A stretch of 64,000 bases of DNA from Aridibacter sp965216195. Its GTDB lineage: Bacteria > Acidobacteriota > Blastocatellia > Pyrinomonadales > Pyrinomonadaceae. Every line of letters begins with the position of its first letter. Positions within the stretch are counted from its first letter, which is position 1. Below are positions 23,390-31,492 of this stretch, piece by piece. The DNA lies in the NCBI GenBank assembly GCA_965216195.1, contig OZ244151.1, positions 558,001 through 622,000 of the forward strand. Reading direction: 5' to 3'. The position numbers were made by a program, and so were the translations under genes. The notes below the pieces were generated by a model. That model worked only from the letters and a program-made list of their open reading frames with translations, was not told the DNA's origin and did not search any database.

Positions 23390-26206
23390 ATGCAAAATCA
23401 AACTGGAATCAGAAGAAAAAAGCCCTTGCGCGCCCGAAAGCCGGTTAGGAAACCGGTCGGAGTAAAGCCAGCTGGTGTTAAGCCGAAGCGTTCGCTTTTT
23501 CGGCGTTTTCTACGTTTGATTTTCAATCCTCTTACCTTCGCCGTGTCCGCATTGTTGCTGCTGGGCGTTTTTCTCGTCGGAACCTATTTTTGGTTTGAGT
23601 TTTCTGACAAGATCGATTTGCTGCTTGGCGGACAGGTTTTTACACGTACGGCTGGAATTTATTCAGGCCCGAAAACCTTAAAAAAAGGTGAAAAGATTTC
23701 AAAAGACGAACTGCTTTCTTACCTGAGCGCCGCGGGTTACGTTGAGAAAGATCGTAAAGCAGACGATTCACGAAGCAGATATGTAATTGCGGGAAATACT
23801 ATTGAGGTCGAACCGGGAAATACGGCACTAGTCGATGGGAAAAGGAATTATCGAAACGTCGTTGTTAAATTCGACAGAAAAGGAAGCCGCGTTGCTTTAA
23901 TTACCGATAAGGAATCAAACGAGAAGCTTAAAAAAACCGCGCTTGAGCCTCAGCTGCTCAATTCCATTGCCTCGGAGGGAGACGGTCAAAGAAAGGTTGT
24001 TTCTTTTAACGATCTTCCGCCTCATCTCGTTCAGGCAATCACGGTTACGGAAGACCGTTCGTTTTTTGATCATTACGGGGTAAATCTACGCGGGATTGCG
24101 CGCGCCCTCTGGAGGCGTTATGACGGTGAAGACAATGATTCACCACTTGAAAATCAGGGTGGCTCGTCGATTACGCAGCAGCTCGTGAAAAACCTCTTTT
24201 TAACACCTGAAAGGAGTCTCGAACGCAAGGCAAAAGAAGCCTATATGGCAATCATTCTCGAGCGCCGCGTTTCTAAGAAAGAAATTTTTACGCTTTACGC
24301 AAATCAGATTTATTTGGGGCAAAACGCCGGTACGTCGATTTATGGAGTGGGCGAGGCGGCAAACATCTATTTTGGAAAAGATGTTTCAGCGCTCACACTT
24401 CCTGAAGCGGCATTTCTTGCGGGAATTATCAGAAGTCCAAATCGCTACAATCCTTATAAGAATCCCGAACGTGTAAGAAAGCGAAGAAATCAAGTTTTGC
24501 AGTCGATGACCGAAGCAAATGTTATCACTCCAAAACAAGCTGACGAAGCCAGGGAAACGGAACTGGTATTGCACAAGGGAATTAACCGGCGCGATCTACA
24601 GGGAATGCAGTATTTTTCGCAGTATGCTGTCGAGCAACTCCCGAAAATCGTTAATGATCCTGAAGCGATACAACACTTAAGGGTTTACACAACGATTGAT
24701 CCCGACCTTCAAAAAGCGGCGAACAAGGTTGTTGTAAAGCGACTTGCACGACTCGAGAAATACTACAAGAAAAATAAGCGGAAGAAACTGAATGCTGCGC
24801 TTGTGGCGATCAAACCCAAAACCGGAGAGGTTGTCGCAATGATCGGCGGGAAGAATTATCTGGAAAATCAGTTTAACCGTGCCGCGGATGCTCAACGGCA
24901 GCCCGGTTCGGTTTTTAAACCCTTTGTTTATGCAGCTGCGATCAACACGCCTTATCAATCTGCTTCGAGAGTTTTAACCGCTGCTAGTACGTTTAAGGAC
25001 GAGAAAAAGACTTTCACGTTTAATCAAGATTCGTATTCACCCAACAATTACGGCGACTACTTTTCCAATAAGGAAATGACACTACGCGACGCGTTGATCA
25101 AAAGTAAAAATGTGATCACGGTTGATCTGGCGATGGAATTAAACGTCGGAAGCGTGATGAATCTTGCTCACAAAGCAGGTTTGCCAAAAGTAAAACGCGC
25201 GTTTCCTTCGATGGCCTTGGGAACGGGCGAAGCGACACCTCTTCAAATGGCGACTGCCTACACCGCGTTTGCAAACCTTGGCGATCGGGTTTTGCCGGTT
25301 GCGATTAATCGCGTAACGACCGGAGAAGGTCAGACAGTTGTAGAAACGAAAACAGACAAACGCAATGTCTTTCGGCCTGAGGTGGCCTACATCATGAACG
25401 ACATGATGAAGGACGTGATAAATAAGGGCACGGCGGCCAAAGCGCAGGCGTGGGGATTTAAGAACGTTGACGGAAAACGTGGCTATGCAGGAAAAACAGG
25501 CACGTCCCGCGACGGTTGGTTTGCAGGGTTTACGCCAAATTTAGTTGTCGTTGTATATGTGGGATTTGATGACGGCTCCGACCTGCGTCTTGATGGTTCG
25601 GAGTCCGCGATGCCGATCTGGGCCGAGTTTATGAGGGAAGCCCTACGCCAACATCCGGAATGGAACGGTGATTGGACGATGCCTGGGTCACTGAGGCGTG
25701 CGGAAATAGATATTCGAACCGGAAGTGTAATTCGTGAGTTAAGCGACGATGAGGCTGATTCGGTAGAAGCTCAGACCATAATCTTAAAAAAGAAATCTAA
25801 AGAAACTGACGAAGCCGATGACAATGACGAACTAAAAAGTCTCAAGGAGCAATACATTTCGGGAATACCGCCGGAGTTTCGCCGGATAGAACTGTTTATA
25901 CCCGGGACGGTTCCAACAAAAATGATTCTGCCCACGGATGTAAAACCCATCGACGATGGAGCGCCGACTCCGGAGCCGACTGCAACGCCATTCATTACCT
26001 GGGAAGATGCTGAAAAGGATCAATCGTCGGGAAGTACGGCATCTAAAAAACAAAAAACCGCGCCGATAAAAAGTGTTTCGTTAATGATTTGTCCGGTGTT
26101 TGATCAGCGTGCGACTAAACACTGCGCCAATCCAGTTTCGCGGACTTTTAAAAAAGGCTCCGAACCAAAAGAATTTTGCACTTTCCACATTAAACCGCCT
26201 AGCTAA
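23390..26206 (+). CDS. Bifunctional penicillin-binding protein 1A
   Basis: A 938-residue class A PBP that polymerises and cross-links peptidoglycan. Basic cytoplasmic tail, one membrane helix (about 45-68), a linker/UB2H-like domain (about 75-195), GT51 transglycosylase with the catalytic Glu in TEDRSFFDHYG and GGSSITQQLVKN, then transpeptidase with SxxK in PGSVFKPF (Ser near 506), SKN and KTGTS (near 700). The tail is Pro/Thr/Glu-rich and ends in a Cys-rich segment (ICPVFDQRATKHC then EFCTFH) that may bind metal or form disulphides; I recall similar tails from acidobacterial PBPs. Confidence 0.95.
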   Translation: MQNQTGIRRKKPLRARKPVRKPVGVKPAGVKPKRSLFRRFLRLIFNPLTFAVSALLLLGVFLVGTYFWFEFSDKIDLLLGGQVFTRTAGIYSGPKTLKKGEKISKDELLSYLSAAGYVEKDRKADDSRSRYVIAGNTIEVEPGNTALVDGKRNYRNVVVKFDRKGSRVALITDKESNEKLKKTALEPQLLNSIASEGDGQRKVVSFNDLPPHLVQAITVTEDRSFFDHYGVNLRGIARALWRRYDGEDNDSPLENQGGSSITQQLVKNLFLTPERSLERKAKEAYMAIILERRVSKKEIFTLYANQIYLGQNAGTSIYGVGEAANIYFGKDVSALTLPEAAFLAGIIRSPNRYNPYKNPERVRKRRNQVLQSMTEANVITPKQADEARETELVLHKGINRRDLQGMQYFSQYAVEQLPKIVNDPEAIQHLRVYTTIDPDLQKAANKVVVKRLARLEKYYKKNKRKKLNAALVAIKPKTGEVVAMIGGKNYLENQFNRAADAQRQPGSVFKPFVYAAAINTPYQSASRVLTAASTFKDEKKTFTFNQDSYSPNNYGDYFSNKEMTLRDALIKSKNVITVDLAMELNVGSVMNLAHKAGLPKVKRAFPSMALGTGEATPLQMATAYTAFANLGDRVLPVAINRVTTGEGQTVVETKTDKRNVFRPEVAYIMNDMMKDVINKGTAAKAQAWGFKNVDGKRGYAGKTGTSRDGWFAGFTPNLVVVVYVGFDDGSDLRLDGSESAMPIWAEFMREALRQHPEWNGDWTMPGSLRRAEIDIRTGSVIRELSDDEADSVEAQTIILKKKSKETDEADDNDELKSLKEQYISGIPPEFRRIELFIPGTVPTKMILPTDVKPIDDGAPTPEPTATPFITWEDAEKDQSSGSTASKKQKTAPIKSVSLMICPVFDQRATKHCANPVSRTFKKGSEPKEFCTFHIKPPS

Positions 26207-26345
26207 AAAAGCATTTGAGTGTTAGTACGCCCGTTAGGTGTGGTTCTCCACAAGGGGCCGGTGTGCGCCTTACTCTGATTTGACGTCCCGTCATTATTGT
26301 CTAATCAAAATAGCTTTTTATTAAACTTTTTGAGGAGACAATGTG

Positions 26346-27083
26346 ATGAAAGAGGCAAATAAAAATTATTTATTCAATCTGGGCTTCGCGCTCGCAGTTG
26401 GACTAGTTGTATCGTCGCTCGTTTTAGCGTGGGCATACACCAATAAAAAAGAGGGCGATGAAACCATAACCGTTACCGGGTCAGCGAAGAAACGGATCAA
26501 ATCCGACCTTGTCGAGTGGAGTTCGAGCGTTTCGTATCAGGCCCCGGAACTCTCGATCGCGTATAAGAGGCTTTCCGAAAATGTTCCAAAAATAAAGAAG
26601 TATCTAGTTGAAAAAGGCATAAAGGAAGATCAGATAACGATCTCGGCTATTTCATCAAGTACACTTCACGGGCGCGACGAAAACGGAAACACGACGTCGG
26701 AAATTACAGGATATTCTTTGGGGCAGGATGTTCAGGTGAAATCGGGTGATGTCGAATTGGTTGCAAAAGTGGCTCGCGAGGCTACCGAGTTGATCAATCA
26801 GGGCATCCTGCTCAACTCCTCTCCGCCCCGTTATTACTACACAAAACTCGGTGATCTTAAAATCGAGATGCTTGGTGAGGCTTCGATTGATGCGCGCCGA
26901 CGGGCCGAGCAAATTGCGGCGAGCACGGGCAATTCAATTGGAACGATACGTTCGGCAAGGATGGGTGTAATGCAAATAACTGCCGCAGATTCCACTGAGG
27001 TTTCAGACTACGGAATTAGCGATTCATCCTCGATAGACAAGGATCTGACGGCCGTAGTAAATATAAATTTCGCGGTTAATTAG
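26346..27083 (+). CDS. SIMPL (DUF541) domain protein
   Basis: A 245-residue exported or anchored protein: hydrophobic N-terminal helix (about 8-30) and the SIMPL domain (ETITVTGSAKKRIKSDLVEW onward, with GYSLGQDVQVK and EASIDARRRAEQIAASTG). Members occur in the periplasm; the name comes from a mouse signalling protein and the bacterial role is unclear. The ATG at 26346 follows a GAGGAG about ten bases upstream; an ATG at 26341 is closed at once by TGA. A hairpin terminator follows the gene. Confidence 0.88.
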   Translation: MKEANKNYLFNLGFALAVGLVVSSLVLAWAYTNKKEGDETITVTGSAKKRIKSDLVEWSSSVSYQAPELSIAYKRLSENVPKIKKYLVEKGIKEDQITISAISSSTLHGRDENGNTTSEITGYSLGQDVQVKSGDVELVAKVAREATELINQGILLNSSPPRYYYTKLGDLKIEMLGEASIDARRRAEQIAASTGNSIGTIRSARMGVMQITAADSTEVSDYGISDSSSIDKDLTAVVNINFAVN

Positions 27084-27101
27084 CTTGAAATCTACTAAAT
27101 A

Positions 27102-27147
27102 ATGCCCAGAGTTGCGCTTAAAGGCTTCCGCGGGCATATTTTCTTTT
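27102..27147 (+). terminator. Probable terminator after the SIMPL gene
   Basis: ATGCCC (27102-27107) pairs with GGGCAT (27132-27137), with an inner GCG/CGC pair, and is followed by ATTTTCTTTT. The stem is interrupted and the T run imperfect, so strength is uncertain. Confidence 0.5.
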
Positions 27148-27280
27148 AACCTCTCCCAACAAGGGATACCCTATAGTATCTGCTCCTTTTTCAAGACATT
27201 TTTACGCGGATGGAATAAAATCGGCTAAAGTAGTAATTTTAGAAGCTGATATTGGATGTTCGGCGTAAGGAAGAATTTTA

Positions 27281-27811
27281 TTGAGCGAGAAAAAAGAACA
27301 ACGAAATTCGGTTGCTAAGCTCGTCAAACAACTCGTCGTTGGCGTGAGTTTAATTGAATCGCTTACAGACGAGATTTACACGAAGTCGCGAGACGGTGTT
27401 GGCAGCATTGGTGCTCACGTGCGGCACAATCTCGATTTTGTAACAAATTTTCTTGCGGGATTAGAAAGCGGGAGAATTGACTACGTGACCCGCGAAAGGG
27501 ATCTACAGGTAGAACAAAACCGGCAGCATGCGAAGGAGCGCTTTCTTTTTTTGATTGAAAGATTGGGGGCAGTTTCCGGTGAGCTTGCAGATCGGGAAGT
27601 ATCGGTTCGATCAGAGATTGAGGATTCTGTTTGGCATCGTTCTACGGGCGGCCGCGAACTCGAATTTGTTTATAGCCACACCGTTCATCATTACGCTCTG
27701 ATTGCCGAGAAGCTAACTTCATACGGAATCACGGTCTCACCTGATTTTGGTGTGGCGCCATCGACACTTGACTACTGGGCCCTAAAAGAATCCAAAACAA
27801 AGGTCGCTTGA
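27281..27811 (+). CDS. DinB-like four-helix bundle protein
   Basis: A 176-residue helical protein of the DinB/YfiT type. Three metal-binding-type histidines can be seen: His in IGAHVRHNLDF and two in YSHTVHHYALI (HxxxH style). Some family members are thiol-dependent S-transferases using bacillithiol or mycothiol, so a transferase role is possible but unproven. The start is TTG at 27281, with AAGGA about nine bases upstream and no better ATG. The stop overlaps the region of the DoxX start, marking the first gene of a four-gene operon. Confidence 0.78.
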   Translation: MSEKKEQRNSVAKLVKQLVVGVSLIESLTDEIYTKSRDGVGSIGAHVRHNLDFVTNFLAGLESGRIDYVTRERDLQVEQNRQHAKERFLFLIERLGAVSGELADREVSVRSEIEDSVWHRSTGGRELEFVYSHTVHHYALIAEKLTSYGITVSPDFGVAPSTLDYWALKESKTKVA

Positions 27812-27813
27812 AT

Positions 27814-28215
27814 ATGTCGGGAACTTTACAGATCGTAAGCTGGATTTGCCGAATTGTTATCGCGCTTGTTTTTTTGCAAACTCTTTTCTTCAAATTTACA
27901 GGCGCCGAAGAATCAAAATTTATTTTTACGACACTGATGGGCGCTGAATATGAAGCGTTTGGAAGAATTGGATCGGGCGTCGCTGAGATGATCGCAGCGA
28001 TCCTAATTCTGCTTCCCCGCACAGTTCCGATCGGAGCGCTACTATCGCTCGGTGTCATCTCCGGAGCGATTTTTAGTCATTTAACCCAGCTTGGAATCGT
28101 CGTTATGGATGATGGCGGAACACTTTTTGGTCTTGCGGTTTTGATATTTGTTTTGAGTTTGGTTGTGCTATTTATTCATCGACGAGAATTACCTTTTATC
28201 GGAAGTTCATCCTAG
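27814..28215 (+). CDS. DoxX-like integral membrane protein
   Basis: A 133-residue protein with four hydrophobic helices, with FLQTLFFKFTGAEESKFIF after helix 1 and GVAEMIAAILILLPRT in the middle, as in DoxX/DoxX-like proteins. Function is unknown in most cases; some take part in thiosulfate or redox chemistry. A TTG at 27808, whose TTGA overlaps the stop of the previous gene, is an alternative start. Translational coupling with the DinB-like gene is likely. Confidence 0.75.
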   Translation: MSGTLQIVSWICRIVIALVFLQTLFFKFTGAEESKFIFTTLMGAEYEAFGRIGSGVAEMIAAILILLPRTVPIGALLSLGVISGAIFSHLTQLGIVVMDDGGTLFGLAVLIFVLSLVVLFIHRRELPFIGSSS

Positions 28216-28216
28216 G

Positions 28217-29887
28217 ATGTCGGAATTCTGGCAGATAATTGATCAGGTCCTTCAGCTAGACTTTACAAGTCTCTACGAATTTTCCCCACTCGCGATTTTC
28301 TTCATAATATTGTGCGCAAGTTTTGTAACGGAGGACGGCGCTTGCCTGGCCGCTGGCGCACTCGCGGGACAAGGCCGTATTAGTTTTGCGCTTGCCCTTT
28401 CGGCGTGTTTCGCAGGCATTTTTATCGGCGATATCGGCCTTTATTGGATTGGGCGTTTATTTGGGAATTCACTTTCGAAAACCCGGCTTTTCAACCGGCT
28501 TGTAAGCAAGAGGCGGCTCAACAAGGCGGCTGACTGGCTTAATGAACGCGGGCCGCAGGCAATTGTTATTAGCCGTTTTGTTTCCGGGCTCAGGCTTCCC
28601 ACCTATCTCGCTGCAGGCTTCTTAAAAACCAATTTTGCAACTTTCGCGCTCTGGTTTTTTCTTGCAACGGCAATTTGGACTCCAATTTTAGTAGGGTCGG
28701 CGACCGTTTCTCAGCAGTTGATCTCGCCCAAGTATCTGCTTCTTTCGATTCTAATTCTTTTTGTCTTATACAAAATAATTTTTACCTTTTCGAGTTGGCG
28801 AAAACGGCGCTTGTTTATCGGACGGCTCAAACGGATTGCGAATTGGGAATTTTGGCCGCTAAAGATTTTTTACTTTCCGGTGGTTCTGTATGCGATATGG
28901 CTAGCACTTAAGCACAGAAGTTTAACCGTATTTACGTGTGCAAATCCGGCGATTTTAGCGGGCGGGTTTATCGGTGAGTCAAAGCATGAAATTTACACCG
29001 GTTTAAGAGACTCGGCCGCTGCGAAAGACTACATGCTGGAACACACGCTGGTTCCCGAGGACGCATCAACGGGCGTAAAACAGTCGCTGATCAGTGAATT
29101 TATCGGCGAAAACGTCAGGTTTCCGTTTGTGGTGAAACCCGATGTTGGCGAACGCGGTAGTGATGTGACGATAGCAAAGTCGCTCTCGGAAGCGGAATCC
29201 GCTATCGATGAGATTGAAGGCGCCGCGATTCTACAGGAGTTTGCTGCGGGTGAAGAAGTCAGCATTTTTTATTATCGGTATCCGAGCTCGGCGCACGGAA
29301 CAATATTTTCGATCACGGAAAAGGAATTTCCAAGGGTTACGGGAGATGGCGAAAGTACTTTGGAAGAGTTGATTTTGAGTGATGAACGGGCGGTTTGCCT
29401 GGCGAAGAAGTATTTTGAACGCAACAGAGAAAGACTCGAAATGATTCCTGAAGCTGGGGAGAAGATTTCGATAGTCGATATTGGCACCCATTCGCAGGGC
29501 GCGATTTTTAAGGATGGTGAGCGGTTTTTCACCGATCCTCTCGAACGCAAGATTGATGAAATTTGTCGCGGTTACGAAGGTTTTTATTTTGGTCGGTTTG
29601 ATATTAGAACAAAATCTTTCGAGTCGTTCGGGCGCGCCGAGGATTTCAAGATCGTCGAACTCAATGGCGTAACCTCAGAATCTACAAATATTTACGACAA
29701 GCGCTATACGCTTTTTAACGCTTACCGAATTCTTTTTAAGCAGTGGCGAATCGCATTTGAGATTGGAGCAGAAAATAAGAAGAAAGGTTTGGTTCCAACG
29801 CCCGCGACCGATCTAATACGTTTATTATTTGGGCGAAGCGTGGAGCGCGTAAATTCAGATAATGGAACGGCGGAGATATGTGCGTAA
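28217..29887 (+). CDS. DedA (VTT) membrane protein fused to an ATP-grasp domain
   Basis: About 556 residues. The first 220 form a DedA-family domain: FVTEDGACLAAGALAG, then GDIGLYWIGRLFG and the conserved RFVSGLRLPTYLAAGF, with several helices; DedA proteins include polyprenyl-phosphate and phospholipid transporters. After a second membrane segment (about 235-255) comes a cytosolic ATP-grasp fold (about 280-530) with VVKPDVGERGSDV, ILQEFAAGEEVS and the Mg-binding IVELNGVTSES. It lies 1 base after the DoxX stop and overlaps the NRDE gene by 10 bases. Ligase substrate unknown. The frame opens 54 bases earlier, but inside the DoxX gene. Confidence 0.88.
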   Translation: MSEFWQIIDQVLQLDFTSLYEFSPLAIFFIILCASFVTEDGACLAAGALAGQGRISFALALSACFAGIFIGDIGLYWIGRLFGNSLSKTRLFNRLVSKRRLNKAADWLNERGPQAIVISRFVSGLRLPTYLAAGFLKTNFATFALWFFLATAIWTPILVGSATVSQQLISPKYLLLSILILFVLYKIIFTFSSWRKRRLFIGRLKRIANWEFWPLKIFYFPVVLYAIWLALKHRSLTVFTCANPAILAGGFIGESKHEIYTGLRDSAAAKDYMLEHTLVPEDASTGVKQSLISEFIGENVRFPFVVKPDVGERGSDVTIAKSLSEAESAIDEIEGAAILQEFAAGEEVSIFYYRYPSSAHGTIFSITEKEFPRVTGDGESTLEELILSDERAVCLAKKYFERNRERLEMIPEAGEKISIVDIGTHSQGAIFKDGERFFTDPLERKIDEICRGYEGFYFGRFDIRTKSFESFGRAEDFKIVELNGVTSESTNIYDKRYTLFNAYRILFKQWRIAFEIGAENKKKGLVPTPATDLIRLLFGRSVERVNSDNGTAEICA

Positions 29888-30603
29888 TTTTTCTTTCGTA
29901 TAAACAACATCCAAAATATCCGTTGACGCTTTTGGCAAATCGCGATGAGTTTTATGATCGTCCGACGGCGAAAGCGGATTACTGGAAGGATTACCCGGAT
30001 GTTCTCGCTGGACGTGACTTGGTGGCAAACGGCACATGGCTTGGCGTTACAAAGAAGGGACGTTTTTCTGCCGTCACAAATTATCGCGATCCGGGGCAGG
30101 AAAAGGGGGAAATTTCACGTGGGCGTCTCGTTGCAGAATTCCTTACTACCAATCTTGAGCCAAAAAGCTATCTTGAAAACGTAAAGTCGAAGGCGCAAAA
30201 GTATGGCGGGTTTAATCTCTTGGTTGGAGAATTAAGCTCCGCTCGATCTGAGTTATTGTATTTTTCAAACCGGCAAAACGAGATCAAAACATTTAGCCCG
30301 GGTTTATATGGCTTGAGCAATCAACTGCTTGACACACCCTGGAGAAAGGTCGTGAAGGGAAAAGCTGCCGTAAAAGAACTTTTGGATGGTCAGGAACTGC
30401 GAAAAGAAGAATTGTTTGAAGTGCTTGCTGATAAAACGCTCGCAAGCGACGAAGAGCTTCTCGACACGGGAATCGGCTATGAGAAAGAAAAACTCCTTTC
30501 CTCGATTTTTATAGAAACACCGATTTACGGTACGCGTTGTTCGACAATCGTAACTTTCAACGAAAAATTTGAGATAGATTTTGAGGAAAGAGTTTTTGTT
30601 TAG
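29878..30603 (+). CDS. NRDE family protein (TANGO2-like)
   Basis: A 241-residue protein starting MCVIFLSYKQHPKYPLTLLA and carrying the eponymous NRDE motif (LLANRDEFYDRP, about 19-30), then AGRDLVANGTWLGVT and a YGTRCSTIV segment near the C-terminus. Cys2 directly after Met could be an N-terminal nucleophile. TANGO2 proteins are linked to haem or lipid metabolism in eukaryotes; the bacterial function is unsettled. It overlaps the fusion gene by 10 bases, so expression is coupled, and converges with the acyltransferase gene with a 4-base overlap. Confidence 0.88.
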   Translation: MCVIFLSYKQHPKYPLTLLANRDEFYDRPTAKADYWKDYPDVLAGRDLVANGTWLGVTKKGRFSAVTNYRDPGQEKGEISRGRLVAEFLTTNLEPKSYLENVKSKAQKYGGFNLLVGELSSARSELLYFSNRQNEIKTFSPGLYGLSNQLLDTPWRKVVKGKAAVKELLDGQELRKEELFEVLADKTLASDEELLDTGIGYEKEKLLSSIFIETPIYGTRCSTIVTFNEKFEIDFEERVFV

Positions 30604-31409
30604 CGCCGCGAGAAAAATAGCTTCCGGTATTTAGGGCTTATCGTTTTCAAATCAAACACGACAAAATAATCAATTGTTTTAAACTCTCGATCAATTGCGG
30701 GCGCGCCACATATTTTCGCTCCAATTCGCAGATAAATATTCACTAGCGCGGGAAGTTCAAACGGCTTGGAATCGTTTGGAACGAAATCTTCAGGAATGCA
30801 AACCTTATCTTCTCGGGGTTTAACCCAGATTGCTTTGTGGACGTGTCCTTTTGCTTTCAAACGTTCGAGCACGTTTCCTGCAATTTCGCCGTCTTGTGTG
30901 AAAATCGAGCAGCAGCCAAAAAGATAGCGTTTATTTGTAGCGGTCAGATAATTCGCGAGCCCTTTCCAGAGCATAAACAAAACCTTGGTATTGCGATGCT
31001 TCTTGGCGATGCAGGCCCTTCCAAGTTCGACTGCGCGATTGAGCATTTCGCTCGGGAGCGTTTCAATTTCAAACTCAGATGCAGCGTAGAAACCGGAAGA
31101 CGCGCCAGCACTTTCGATTGAGTTTATACGGTAGGTGCCGACCGCTTTGCCAGTCTTGTTTTCTAGGACAATTAAATGTTCGCAACTTAAATCGTACTCA
31201 TCAAAGTCGATAGGCTGGGAGACGAATCCAGATTGAACGGAAAGTTCGCGTTTGAAAACTTCGAAACGAAGTCTCAAAACAGCTTCGAGCTCCTCAGGCG
31301 TTTTTACGAGTCGGGCAGTGTAACGCTTCGAAACCACTTCTTCGATTTCAGCTTTACTGACAAAAGAAGAAAGCAGCGAAGCGGATTTTAATTCTTTTAC
31401 GGCAGGCAT
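30600..31409 (-). CDS. GNAT-fold N-acyltransferase, OlsB/hemolysin-like
   Basis: A 269-residue protein of the Acetyltransf_5 type. Core segments are LRLRFEVFKREL, DFDEYDLSCEHLIVLE, VGTYRI, FYAASEFEI and ELGRACIAKKHRN, as in OlsB, which acylates ornithine with 3-hydroxyacyl-ACP to make lyso-ornithine lipid. An O-acyltransferase partner (OlsA) is not visible as a second domain and the C-terminal region is short, so the product may differ. It is convergent with the NRDE gene. The assignment to the superfamily is good, to OlsB tentative. Confidence 0.75.
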   Translation of the reverse strand: MPAVKELKSASLLSSFVSKAEIEEVVSKRYTARLVKTPEELEAVLRLRFEVFKRELSVQSGFVSQPIDFDEYDLSCEHLIVLENKTGKAVGTYRINSIESAGASSGFYAASEFEIETLPSEMLNRAVELGRACIAKKHRNTKVLFMLWKGLANYLTATNKRYLFGCCSIFTQDGEIAGNVLERLKAKGHVHKAIWVKPREDKVCIPEDFVPNDSKPFELPALVNIYLRIGAKICGAPAIDREFKTIDYFVVFDLKTISPKYRKLFFSRR

Positions 31410-31492
31410 ATATTCGATTGACCCTATCCTACAATACTCGAAACGCCTTGAATTATTTCTTAACCAGGTTTTATATTTCCCGAGATCTTAGT

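Noticed and set aside
26207..26342. A GC-rich stretch after PBP1A that seemed to fold
   Set aside because: Only a short GTGG-TTCT-CCAC stem; no T run, and no match to a known RNA that I could recognise.
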